The notes under the pieces: generated by a model | Told to the model about the DNA's origin: nothing | Seen by the model: the letters and a program-made list of their open reading frames with translations, nothing else | Database searches by the model: none | Made by a program: the position numbers and the translations under genes | DNA from: DASVCN01 sp040905665 | Lineage (GTDB): Bacteria > Deinococcota > Deinococci > Deinococcales > Trueperaceae | Length of the DNA stretch: 64,000 bases | Assembly: GCA_040905665.1 (NCBI GenBank) | Contig: JBBDRD010000014.1 | Coordinates: forward strand, 95,683 to 159,682 | Direction: 5' to 3' | Part shown: positions 25,399 to 34,045 of the stretch, one piece after another | Layout: the number at the start of each line of letters is the position of its first letter | How positions within the stretch are numbered: the first letter of the stretch is position 1

Positions 25399-26019
25399 TT
25401 AGCTCTTGAGCAGTTCGCGAAAGAGGGGACCGTAGAGGTTGATGCCATCGCGCTCCAAGTTCTGCACGACTTCTTGCCTCTGAACGCCTAGCTGCTTAAG
25501 CTCTTCAGCGGAAACTTCTACTATCCCAGCATGATTCCCGGTCCATGTCAGCACTTGCCGACCTAGCAGAGCGAGTTGCTCTCGCCACTCCTCCGCTTCT
25601 TCGTCGACACCTGGGGATCGAACGATGAAAAGGTCGATGTCACTCGAGGTACCACCGTCTCCCCTGGCCGCCGAGCCGAACATCGACGCATGCTTCGGGG
25701 GAACGGGCCAGGCGGATAGCTCAGAGGTAAGACGTTCGACGAGACGGCGTCTCAAAGTGGTAAGTATCAGGACAGCATCCGAAGAAATGTGTTCTCGATT
25801 GAGCGAATACAGAAGAGCAGCTCCGGCTCCCGCCTCATCTACAGTCACCAACCCGTGCTCATCCAGTCGCCGAAGGGCACGCTGCGCCGACGCATGTTTG
25901 ACTCCGCTCAAACGTTCCAATTCACGCCCGCTCACGGGCTGAGTTATTTTGGCAAGCACCGTGAGGAGCGATCCCATGGTCTCCGACAGAAGCGCTGCGT
26001 GGGGTCTTCCCAGATTCAT
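25399..26019 (-). CDS. wHTH-MNT nucleotidyltransferase (probable antitoxin/autoregulator)
   Basis: The N-terminal half is a winged helix (ITQPVSGRELERLSGVKHAS, RALRRLDEHGLVTVD); the C-terminal half is a minimal nucleotidyltransferase with GSAARGDGGTSSDIDLF, the GSx10DxD catalytic pattern. In known HEPN/MNT systems the MNT protein neutralises HEPN by AMPylating it. I prefer ATG at 26019 (MNLGRPHAAL); TTG at 26034 would add five residues. Two 20-bp tandem repeats lie just upstream at 26040-26079 and probably bind the winged helix for autoregulation. The pair appears intact within a region of broken genes. Confidence 0.85.
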   Translation of the reverse strand: MNLGRPHAALLSETMGSLLTVLAKITQPVSGRELERLSGVKHASAQRALRRLDEHGLVTVDEAGAGAALLYSLNREHISSDAVLILTTLRRRLVERLTSELSAWPVPPKHASMFGSAARGDGGTSSDIDLFIVRSPGVDEEAEEWREQLALLGRQVLTWTGNHAGIVEVSAEELKQLGVQRQEVVQNLERDGINLYGPLFRELLKS

Positions 26020-26039
26020 CGATACATCATACAATCATT

Positions 26040-26079
26040 TGGCCCGTTTTTGAGCCACATGGCCCGTTTTTGGGCCACT
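26040..26079. promoter_or_regulatory. Two 20-bp tandem repeats upstream of the MNT/HEPN pair (likely operator)
   Basis: TGGCCCGTTTTTGAGCCACA (26040-26059) is followed at once by TGGCCCGTTTTTGGGCCACT (26060-26079). The second copy is also an inverted repeat (GGCCC...GGGCC). The 3 prime edge lies about 20 bases upstream of the MNT start, which suits operator DNA for the encoded winged helix. Confidence 0.7.
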
Positions 26080-26307
26080 GGAATCGGCCTAGCCGGCTCA
26101 GATCCCCAGCAACCCCGATCAGGTTAGCGAAGCCGACACCCGCAACGGGGTACGGCAGAGAGAATTCTTCGCCGTCGACGGTTCCAGGCTCAACTCGCCG
26201 AGGCGACCGAGCAGATACTCCAGCGCCAGGTCCGGCCGACCCCACCTCCCAGCCCGTGAGAGTCGCCAAGGCCTCGACGTCTCTCCGCCGCCTGACCGAG
26301 AGGTCGT

Positions 26308-26529
26308 TCACGCAGTCTGGGTCAAGGTCAGGAGCCCCGACCGGTACGCCTGCAGCGCTCGCTCGTCGAACAACACCACTCGAATCGACTCCGGCGCCCC
26401 GGACGCCCGCAGGTGACGAAGCAGCTCGGTGAGCGCGACCTCGGCAGAGACGGGCAACGGGAACTCCTTGCTGCCAGTGCCCATTGCAGGCACCGCGATC
26501 GAGGCGAAGTTCATGCGGCTTGACGTCAC
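26308..26529 (-). pseudogene. Macro-domain (ADP-ribose binding) protein, C-terminal fragment
   Basis: The 73-residue frame contains FASIAVPAMGTGSKEFPLPV, SAEVALTELLRHL and SIRVVLFDERALQAYRS, which is the second half of a macro domain (the SIAFPAIGTG strand-loop, a helix and the final strand). The N-terminal half with the adenine-binding Asp loop is missing. The flanks (26080-26307 and 26530-26749) show no assignable gene. Confidence 0.6.
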
Positions 26530-26749
26530 GCTTCATAGCCTAACGCCTGAAGAAACGATGCTTTCGCGAAGAGAACCGGGTAATAATGTCTGATTCATGC
26601 CGACCTGCTGCAGGCCTTGCGAAGCCGACCCTCCCCTTCAGCCCGGCAATCGTAGTCTCGTCTACTTACTATTGCAGGTTGGCCTCAAGGTCCGTATGCC
26701 GTGTGCCGTCTGCCAATAGCAAAAACGTAACGAGGAGGATAGTCCCTTC

Positions 26750-28984
26750 GTGAAGTTCGTCATCGGCGCCCACCATCCACTGTACCGATACCACCGCGAT
26801 CGAACCGCCCTGGCCGGCCGCAGCCCCGCCGAGGTGCACCGCCAGTGGGGCAGGGCCGAAGTCGTGGCAGGCGTGGCTGAGCGCGGCTTCTCGGCAGGCA
26901 GCTTTCAGACCGTCACCATCCGCTACACCGTAGGGAGCATGGGCTTGGACGAGGACGGTGGCTTCAAGCTGGCATTCCGCTTCGTCTCCGACGCTGGGCA
27001 ACTTCAGGCAGCAGATCCAAAAGCAGACAACTACATAAGTGCCTCGACTAACGGCACAGCCGACCTGGAAGTGCAGATTGAAAAGAAAGGAAGCGTGCGG
27101 CCATTCCAGCGAACCGTGTTCGTCCACGTCCGCAACGCCACACTCCAGGAGGGTGACTGGGTAGATGTCGTTCTGGGGGACGTGTCGCGCCGAAGCCGCG
27201 GCTGGCGGCAGCAGACCTACTTCGAGAAGCCATTTCCTGTCCGCTTCAGCGTCGATCCGTTGGGTACACACGAGTACCAGACGCTTCCCTTCGACTTGGG
27301 TTGGGACATCCAGCCAGGTCCCGCGGCCCGATTTCTGATCCACCCGCCCTCGGTGGTGGCCGTTGGAGCGGAATTCGTCGTGCGCGTGAAGGCCGAGGAC
27401 GAGTGGGGTAACCCTCTGCGCGACCTGTCGGGCCAGGAGCCACGGCTGGTGCTGAGAGCGGAAGGCGAAGAGCGGACGTTGGAAATCGCCGGGGAACACG
27501 AGGCCGGCGTGTGGACCTTCGCCATGACGCTGCCGGAGCCGGGCACCTACTTCTTCGGGATCTCCGATAACCTACCTTCCACCTGCAATGGCGTCCTTGC
27601 GCTACCTACAGCGAAGATGTCCCGCTTCGGCTTCTATTGGTGCGACCTTCACGGGCAGACGGCGGAAACCGTGGGGACAGGGACGGTGGAGGAGTATTTC
27701 CGATTCGGCCGGCACTACGGCTTTTTGGACGGCTCGGTTCACCAGGGGAACGACTTCCAGATCGGGCTCGAGCTCTGGGACCACATCAAGCGCGCCTCTC
27801 ACGCGGCGTACGAACCGGGACAGTTCGTGACATTCCCTGGCTACGAGTGGTCGGGAACCGAGGCGATGGGCGGAGACCACAACGTCATCTACTTTGAGGA
27901 TGATCCACCGATCTACCGCAGTACCGGCTGGCTGGACGGCAACCCTTTCGAGGAGCACGCTCCCCTGCCCGAGCTGTACCGCGCGCTGCGACCACACAAG
28001 GCAATGACCATCGCCCACATAGGCGGGCGGCCGGCCTCACTCAAGACGAACGACTCGGAGGTCGAGCGGCTGTGGGAGATCCACTCCGCGTGGGGTACCT
28101 TCGAGTGGGTGTACCAAGAGGCTTTTGCGCGCGACATCAAGATCGGGTTCGTGTGCAACAGCGACGGCCACAAGTGCCGCCCCGGCGCCTCCTACCCTGG
28201 TGCTGGGATATTCGGCACACTGGGCGGGCTCACCTGCGTGCTGAGCGAAACGAAAGACAGGGAGGGCTTCTGGGAGGCGCTTTCGAATCGGCGCACCTAT
28301 GGAACTACAGGGCAAAGGATCCTCGTCGATTGCGACCTGAATGGCAGCCCCATCGGAGCCGACGTCATTGCAAGCAGGGGGACAATCAGGGCGCGTGTGC
28401 TGGGTACGGCGCCGATACTCCGTATCGACCTGTTGCGACGTGGCGAGGTGATCTCCTCCTTCGCGCCGGCGGAAGCCGAGTCGCCCGATACGCTGATGCT
28501 CCGTTTCGGCGGCGCCAGGGTAAAGGGGCGCGCTCGAATGATCAGATGGGAAGGCAGCGTGGAGGTGTCTGGAAATACCCTCGCAGAAAGCCGAGTGAAC
28601 GGCATCTTCAGCCCCGTATACGGGATAACAGGCGCCACGAGGGAGGGGTTCGAGTTCAGATGTGCCACCACCGGAAACCTGCTTAATATTGAGCTCGCCT
28701 TTGAGAATGGGCTAGTGGGAATGGTCAGGTTCGACAGCAACCGCACCAGTTTCGACCTCGACTTGTCGCAGGTCACACGAGAGCCAACGACCATCTTCGA
28801 GGCGCAGCTCGACCAACTCGTGGAGGTATCCGCCTACAGGCGCTCTGAACTGCCCCACTACGTCGAGCACAAGTTCGACCTCGAGTTCGACCATAGCCAC
28901 GAGGAGCCCTACTTCGTGAGAGTTACCCAAGTGGACGAAGGCAAAGCCTGGACGAGCCCGTTCTATGTCAAAGCGCTCGAGTAG
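26750..28984 (+). CDS. DUF3604 domain protein (PHP-like putative metal-dependent hydrolase)
   Basis: A 744-residue protein without a signal peptide. Residues 1-285 form beta-sandwich-like regions. The DUF3604 core starts near residue 295 with WCDLHGQTAETVGTGTVEEY, then DGSVHQGNDFQI, FPGYEWSG, MTIAHIGGRPAS and FVCNSDGHKCRPGA. The repeated His and Asp residues in HGQT, HQGND, HIGG and SDGH resemble the metal site of PHP-type phosphoesterases. A C-terminal beta domain follows. GTG at 26750 is preceded by GAGGAGGA eleven bases upstream. It appears to be a single-gene unit between the damaged region and the convergent sugar-acid operon. The substrate is unknown. Confidence 0.82.
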   Translation: MKFVIGAHHPLYRYHRDRTALAGRSPAEVHRQWGRAEVVAGVAERGFSAGSFQTVTIRYTVGSMGLDEDGGFKLAFRFVSDAGQLQAADPKADNYISASTNGTADLEVQIEKKGSVRPFQRTVFVHVRNATLQEGDWVDVVLGDVSRRSRGWRQQTYFEKPFPVRFSVDPLGTHEYQTLPFDLGWDIQPGPAARFLIHPPSVVAVGAEFVVRVKAEDEWGNPLRDLSGQEPRLVLRAEGEERTLEIAGEHEAGVWTFAMTLPEPGTYFFGISDNLPSTCNGVLALPTAKMSRFGFYWCDLHGQTAETVGTGTVEEYFRFGRHYGFLDGSVHQGNDFQIGLELWDHIKRASHAAYEPGQFVTFPGYEWSGTEAMGGDHNVIYFEDDPPIYRSTGWLDGNPFEEHAPLPELYRALRPHKAMTIAHIGGRPASLKTNDSEVERLWEIHSAWGTFEWVYQEAFARDIKIGFVCNSDGHKCRPGASYPGAGIFGTLGGLTCVLSETKDREGFWEALSNRRTYGTTGQRILVDCDLNGSPIGADVIASRGTIRARVLGTAPILRIDLLRRGEVISSFAPAEAESPDTLMLRFGGARVKGRARMIRWEGSVEVSGNTLAESRVNGIFSPVYGITGATREGFEFRCATTGNLLNIELAFENGLVGMVRFDSNRTSFDLDLSQVTREPTTIFEAQLDQLVEVSAYRRSELPHYVEHKFDLEFDHSHEEPYFVRVTQVDEGKAWTSPFYVKALE

Positions 28985-29052
28985 GTACGTCTTGCTGGCA
29001 AGCTTGCCTGGAGGCGCGACTATTCTCTAACGCCCGTCCGCCTCTATGGGGG

Positions 29053-30477
29053 CTAGTTCGAGGGAGACTCGACCCGCTTCGCGCCCAAACTGGGATCACG
29101 ATTCACCTCAGGAATCTTCTTCCCAGGGTTCATGATTCCTTGCGGGTCGAAGAGCTGCTTGATGCCACGCATCAACTCGAGCGCACTTCCGTGTTCGGCT
29201 TCCATGTAGGGGAGTTTGCGGAGCCCAACGCCATGCTCTCCTGTGGAAGTTCCCCCAACAGAGAGGGCATGTTCAACGATGCTGTGAGCCACGTCTCGCG
29301 CGTTACGCGCAGCCAGATCGTCCCCGGGATAGAACAGTGCAAGGTGAAAGTTGCCGTCTCCCACGTGGCCTACTAGATAGGCAGCGAGGCCGACTTGCTC
29401 GCTTGCTGCAAGCGCATGACCGACCGCGTCCGGTAATGCCGAGATCGGTACGGCTACGTCAGTGACAATATTTCGCAGACCCGGATTCGCGGCAACCGTC
29501 GCAACGAAATGACTATGGCGCGCCGCCCATAGCCGTTCCCGCTCCCCGGGGTCGGCGCTCGCTTGAAAGTCAAGAGCGCCGGCATCGAAGGCTAGATGCT
29601 GCGCCAACTCGACGCTTTCCGCAACTCCTGCAGGACTCCCATGAAACTCCAGAAACACAGTCATCTGTTCCGGAAAGGAGGAGCCAAGATGAGCATTGAT
29701 GGCGGCGACCGAGCGAGAATCTATCAGTTCGCATCGCGCGACGGGTGCCCCGGCTTGTATCAGGCTAACAACGTACTCCGTAGCGGTACCTGCATCGCCG
29801 AAGGCAACCCTGGCCGCACTCGCCGATTCCGGCAACCCCACCAATCTCAGTGTGACTTCAGTGACGACTCCTAGTGTTCCCTCGGCACCGCAAAAAAGCG
29901 ACCTAAGATCGTAACCGCTAGAGCTCTTGCGTGCCTTATTGCCGACTCGGACGATCTCACCCGATGGCAGCACCACCTCCAGCATGAGCACGTAGTCCCG
30001 GGTGACACCGTATCGCACTGCGCCCGTACCCGACGCATTGGTACCCACCATTCCTCCAAGACTGGCATGGGCACCCGGATCAACGGGAAAGAAAAGTCCG
30101 CTGCGCCGGACATGCTCATTGATTTTCGGATATGTGACGCCGGCTTGAACGGTGATCATCAGGTCTTGAGCTCGAAACTCGACGATTCGGCTCATACGTG
30201 AGAGATCTAGGGAGATGCCGCCACGTACAGGGACAGTCTGTCCTTCGAGGCTGGAGTTGGCTCCAACCGGCGTGACTGCGAGCCGGTTTTCGGCAGCAAA
30301 CCGCACCACCTGCAGCACCTGTTCGCTCGATTCAGGAAAGACCACAGCCTCAGGTAATACGGACTCGTCATATGACTCACCGCGTGAGTGCTGCTCCAGC
30401 ACTGCCGGCGCAGCACTCACGTTCTCGCGGCCAATAAGTGATTCAAGGCAGCTAACTAACGATGGCTGTTCCACCAA
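29053..30477 (-). CDS. FAD-linked oxidase, GlcD/D-lactate dehydrogenase-like
   Basis: Flavoprotein of the glycolate oxidase subunit D/D-lactate dehydrogenase family (474 residues). The PCMH-type FAD-binding domain shows PVGANSSLEGQTVPVRGG and DPGAHASLGGMVGTNASG; the C-terminal domain shows GHVGDGNFHLALF with a metal/substrate His, and GGTSTGEHGVG. It would oxidise a 2-hydroxyacid such as lactate and pass electrons to the respiratory chain. It is the last gene of the operon that also encodes a FAH-family hydrolase, which in 3-deoxy-2,4-diketo acid pathways releases lactate (or a similar hydroxyacid) and pyruvate. That gives a simple reason for this gene. Confidence 0.88.
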   Translation of the reverse strand: MVEQPSLVSCLESLIGRENVSAAPAVLEQHSRGESYDESVLPEAVVFPESSEQVLQVVRFAAENRLAVTPVGANSSLEGQTVPVRGGISLDLSRMSRIVEFRAQDLMITVQAGVTYPKINEHVRRSGLFFPVDPGAHASLGGMVGTNASGTGAVRYGVTRDYVLMLEVVLPSGEIVRVGNKARKSSSGYDLRSLFCGAEGTLGVVTEVTLRLVGLPESASAARVAFGDAGTATEYVVSLIQAGAPVARCELIDSRSVAAINAHLGSSFPEQMTVFLEFHGSPAGVAESVELAQHLAFDAGALDFQASADPGERERLWAARHSHFVATVAANPGLRNIVTDVAVPISALPDAVGHALAASEQVGLAAYLVGHVGDGNFHLALFYPGDDLAARNARDVAHSIVEHALSVGGTSTGEHGVGLRKLPYMEAEHGSALELMRGIKQLFDPQGIMNPGKKIPEVNRDPSLGAKRVESPSN

Positions 30478-30536
30478 TTTTACTCCACGCCGAACACAGA
30501 GATTACGGACGGACTGTTAGTCGGGAAAAGCCCAGG

Positions 30537-31358
30537 TTACGACTGCCCCGAGCTACCGTTCGACTCGTTTACGACCGGGTTTATAAGCGCACCGACTCCC
30601 TCTATCTCGACACACACAGTGTCGCCTTCACGTAACCATCGTGGGGGCTCCGCCGCCATTCCGACACCATGAGGGGTCCCAGTAAGTATTACCGTACCCG
30701 CAGGTAACGTGGTGCTTGCAGACAGGAACTCGATGAGCGAAGGGACGTCGAAGATCATATCGTTGGTGTTCCAGTCCTGGACAACCTCACTATTAAGGGC
30801 AGTGCTGATTCTGAGGCTGTTCGGATCATCTATCTCGTCGACGATGAGACACGGCCCAAGGGGACAGAACGTGTCGAAGTACTTACCTCGAGACCACTGT
30901 CCTCCGCCACGCCGGAGCTGCCAGTCTCGCGCGCTGACGTCGTTCGCACAGGTGTAGCCAAGTACAAAGTCGAGAGCCTCTGAGCGGGAGGCGTTCTTGC
31001 AGTCCCGGCCGATGACGACCGCCAGCTCGGCCTCGTAGTCGACCTCGTCGCTCTGCATATGGGTTGGGATGACGATGGGGTCCTGCGGGTTCTGCACCGT
31101 GTTCGGCCCCTTTGTGAAAAGCACGGGGTACTCGGGAATCGGCATGTTCGATTCGTTTGCGTGGTGCCTGTAATTGAGACCGATCCCGAGAATCTGGAGC
31201 GGAACGAGCGGTGCGAGGAGTTTGGTGACTTCCACTTCGCGGTTGCTGGTCGTGAACCCCGAGTACAGGTCTCCCTGCAGTTCGAAAGAACGTCCGTCAC
31301 TCTTCTGCTCTGCATGGACGGTCTCCCCCTGCCTGGTTACTGCGCGAATGATCTTCAT
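30537..31358 (-). CDS. Fumarylacetoacetate hydrolase family protein (possible diketo-acid hydrolase)
   Basis: FAH-fold enzyme of about 273 residues with ILGIGLNYRHHANES, the metal-binding VDYEAELAVVIG (two acidic ligands), GYTCANDVSARDWQ and VILTGTPHGVG. Family members cleave C-C bonds of diketo acids (for example 2,4-diketo-3-deoxy-L-rhamnonate or fuconate, giving pyruvate and lactate) or decarboxylate oxo acids. ATG at 31358 follows AGGAGG; the frame is open another 45 codons upstream without family similarity. Context: an enolase-superfamily dehydratase in the same operon, an SDR across the divergent promoter and a lactate-dehydrogenase-like gene next to it. Confidence 0.88.
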   Translation of the reverse strand: MKIIRAVTRQGETVHAEQKSDGRSFELQGDLYSGFTTSNREVEVTKLLAPLVPLQILGIGLNYRHHANESNMPIPEYPVLFTKGPNTVQNPQDPIVIPTHMQSDEVDYEAELAVVIGRDCKNASRSEALDFVLGYTCANDVSARDWQLRRGGGQWSRGKYFDTFCPLGPCLIVDEIDDPNSLRISTALNSEVVQDWNTNDMIFDVPSLIEFLSASTTLPAGTVILTGTPHGVGMAAEPPRWLREGDTVCVEIEGVGALINPVVNESNGSSGQS

Positions 31359-31389
31359 CTGTACGGTGTCCTCCTGAGAATGCGCTGGT

Positions 31390-32853
31390 TCATGAGGCTT
31401 TAGCGCCTGGCACGACGAGACGAGCTGCTTGTGCGGTGGACTTCTCCAGCAGCGACTCCAGGCCGCCCGCGTCGAACGGGGTCTGCCAGACACTGTAGAT
31501 GTCGTGCCGGTAGTGCTCCTTGGGCGGCAGGTAACCGAATGCTCCGTTGGCGAGGTTCATGACGACGACCGCATGGTCCGGGAAGGCGGCACGCAACTCA
31601 ACCTGCCAGGCCGAGTAGGCCTCGACCGGCCCTCCCACAAAGAGGGTCTTCCCCGCCTTCGCGACCCAGACCGGGACCGGGTAACTCGGGCTGTCACCCA
31701 TAGTCCTCCTGAGCCTCAGCTTTCGTTGCATCCGCTCGTGCAGGACCGGATCCTCGCATCTCTCGAGGTCTGTCTCGAGCTCCGCTACGGATGGCAGCTC
31801 GGCCTTGATGTCGACCTCCACCTCGATAGTGGTTGCTTCGACAGCGCTGGGTTCGATTGCGGCTTTTTGGGGCAGCCACACGGCGAGCGGGGCGCCAGAC
31901 TCGACGACTCCCTGGTATACGAGTTCCTGGTCGGGGGGCAGCATCGCCTCGAGCGCCGCGAGGGCGCTGAACCCGAGCCTCCGCCCGTGGCTGTCGGCAA
32001 CTTTTGCGTCGCCGGTGTATTGGTGTCCAGGCGCGAGTTCGCCACACGCGCCCAGCAGGAAGAGGCATGGAACTCCACCCGTGTTCGCCTCGACCGTCTC
32101 TCTCATCGCACCGACGTAGTCGGGAGAGAGGAGCCGGTTGTCCCAGGCGAGCGTGGTGGGGTGGCAGGCGTAGTTGACGATGGTCCCCCTGACGTTGCCG
32201 TCCGGAGATGCGATGCGGCCCACAAGCACTGTGTCGTCCGCCTTCGCCCGAGGGTTGAGGCCGGTGACGTAGCGAGACTTGGCCGGGTCGGGCAAGTCCC
32301 TGTTGGTCGCCAAGTCGGACGACCCGGTCTGCCAGCTGAGCACGCCTTCGCGCGAGCTGCCGAGCGCCTGATCGATTGCTTCTGACGTCGCCTGGTGAAG
32401 CTTTTCGAAGTAGGGACGCACGTACTCTCCGCCCGGCCTGTCCTCATTGGCTAGCACCAGTGGGGGACCAGCATGGGTGTGCGACAGGTTGATTATCAGG
32501 TGGGTCGGGGGAAGATCAAAACGCTCTAGCAGCCGGCCACGAAACGATTTCTCGTCCTCCTGGGACTGCCACCAGGATCCGTCGAGGGCAACGACCACCA
32601 GCGGCGTGTCGCCCGGCGAGGCCTGTAGGGTCAGGGCAGAGACGAAAAAGGGCTTGTGGACTCCTTCGGAGACCTCGTGACGAGCGGCGCCCCAGGTGCG
32701 AGAGAATATCCCCGCCGGGGGAGTGACGTCTGCCCTGCCGACTCCGATGATGCCGCGGAAGGAGGGGCTGACTACCCTGTCCGCGGCCGGGGCGGAGGAT
32801 TGCTTGCCTGGCTTCTCGTTCACCTCGTTGCTATTCGTCTGGTTTCCTGTCAC
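31390..32853 (-). CDS. Neutral/alkaline ceramidase-like hydrolase (paralogue 1 of 3)
   Basis: A 487-residue protein of the neutral-ceramidase superfamily (zinc amidohydrolases). Seen: IIGVGRADVTPP at the start of the domain, the zinc-binding NLSHTHAGP, and NYACHPTTLAWDN with the third His, followed by LLSPDYVG. There is no signal peptide: the first 30 residues are polar, so it should be cytoplasmic, unlike secreted ceramidases. GTG at 32853 is preceded by GGAGGG. Two paralogues in neighbouring operons (40035-41426, 47144-48544) keep the same metal motifs. Many proteins of this type lie in sugar-catabolic loci and their substrates are unknown; amide or ester hydrolysis on a sugar derivative is plausible. 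Confidence 0.8.
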   Translation of the reverse strand: MTGNQTNSNEVNEKPGKQSSAPAADRVVSPSFRGIIGVGRADVTPPAGIFSRTWGAARHEVSEGVHKPFFVSALTLQASPGDTPLVVVALDGSWWQSQEDEKSFRGRLLERFDLPPTHLIINLSHTHAGPPLVLANEDRPGGEYVRPYFEKLHQATSEAIDQALGSSREGVLSWQTGSSDLATNRDLPDPAKSRYVTGLNPRAKADDTVLVGRIASPDGNVRGTIVNYACHPTTLAWDNRLLSPDYVGAMRETVEANTGGVPCLFLLGACGELAPGHQYTGDAKVADSHGRRLGFSALAALEAMLPPDQELVYQGVVESGAPLAVWLPQKAAIEPSAVEATTIEVEVDIKAELPSVAELETDLERCEDPVLHERMQRKLRLRRTMGDSPSYPVPVWVAKAGKTLFVGGPVEAYSAWQVELRAAFPDHAVVVMNLANGAFGYLPPKEHYRHDIYSVWQTPFDAGGLESLLEKSTAQAARLVVPGAKAS

Positions 32854-32866
32854 GATTTCCCTCCGC

Positions 32867-34045
32867 CTACCAATCGCCTACCGCGCCGTCGGCGTAGAAG
32901 CTGCGCTGCGGAAGCTCCTGTTGGAACGGGTGTTTCGCGAGCTCCTTCTCGTCTATCTCGATGCCCAGGCCCGGCTTTCGGCTGGGACGAATCAGTCGAC
33001 CCTCGGGCTCCACCGTGAACCCCTCGCTTACGACGTCGGTGCGCCAGGGAACATCCTCGTGGACCGTTTCACAAATTACGTAACTCGGCTGAGAGAAGCC
33101 GAATTCGATCGACGCCGCGGTACTGACCGGTCCCTGTGGGTTGTGGGGGGCGAGGGCGATGCGGTGGGCCTCTGCCAGGGACGCAATGCGGCGCGCTTCG
33201 GTGAGGCCACCGCAATGGGTGATGTCGAGTTGACAAACCTCGCAGCCACGTGCATTGAAGAGGTCGCGGAAGGCAAAGAGGCTGGTGAGTCTCTCGCCGG
33301 TTGCCACCGGCGTGATGAGGGAGCGATTGATCATCGCCAGGCCGTCGAGGCTCTCCGGCCAGCAGGGCTCCTCGAAGAAGTAGAGGCCGTAAGGTTCCAG
33401 CGCCTGGCCGAACTTGAGGCCCATGGCAGGGGAAGGCCGCGCGTGGCAGTCGACCATGATGTCGATCTCGTCCCCTACTGCCTCCCGCATGGCGCGCACG
33501 TTCTCCTCGGCGTAACGCACCGGCCGCAGTCCCTCGAGTGGCATCGTCTCGGGCACGGCCATCGCCTTGAAGGCGGTGAAACCGTTCTCCACCGCTTGCA
33601 CCGCCAGATCGGCGAAGCGCTGAGAGTCGTCACGGGCGGTCTCGTAGAAGTCTTCCAGCTTGCCGCCACCCAGATGGGAGTAGGTGCGGATGTAGTCGCG
33701 CACCGGTCCGCCCCAGAGCTCCGAACAGGGCATGTTGACGACCTTGCCCTTGATGTCCCACAGGGCGATATCGATACCCGAGATGGCGGTGCTGCGAACT
33801 ATGCCGTTGCCGTGCCAGAAGTGCTGGCGATACATCATCTGCCAGAGGTGCTCGATCCGGCCAGGGTCCTCACCAATCAGCAGCTCCGAGAGGTCCTCGA
33901 TCGCTCCCACCACGCCGCGTGTGTGCCACTCGAGGGTGGCCTCTCCCCAGCCGTAGATCTCGGGATCGTCGGTCATTACCTTCACGAAGATCCAGTTCCT
34001 CATCCGTGCGTTGCACACGAACGTCTTTATCTCGCGGATCTTCAC
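32867..34045 (-). CDS. Enolase-superfamily dehydratase, galactonate/mannonate dehydratase-like
   Basis: A 392-residue member of the mandelate racemase group. Metal ligands and acid/base residues follow the sugar-acid dehydratase pattern: IMVDCHARPS (Asp plus His two residues later), FEEPCWPE, ATGERL and APHNPQGPV (general base/acid His). This DxH ... HNPxGP arrangement is known from D-galactonate and mannonate dehydratases, which turn an aldonic acid into a 2-keto-3-deoxy acid. GTG at 34045 overlaps the aminotransferase stop (GTGA). A related protein with the same signature is encoded at 53329. The exact sugar acid cannot be named. Confidence 0.88.
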   Translation of the reverse strand: MKIREIKTFVCNARMRNWIFVKVMTDDPEIYGWGEATLEWHTRGVVGAIEDLSELLIGEDPGRIEHLWQMMYRQHFWHGNGIVRSTAISGIDIALWDIKGKVVNMPCSELWGGPVRDYIRTYSHLGGGKLEDFYETARDDSQRFADLAVQAVENGFTAFKAMAVPETMPLEGLRPVRYAEENVRAMREAVGDEIDIMVDCHARPSPAMGLKFGQALEPYGLYFFEEPCWPESLDGLAMINRSLITPVATGERLTSLFAFRDLFNARGCEVCQLDITHCGGLTEARRIASLAEAHRIALAPHNPQGPVSTAASIEFGFSQPSYVICETVHEDVPWRTDVVSEGFTVEPEGRLIRPSRKPGLGIEIDEKELAKHPFQQELPQRSFYADGAVGDW

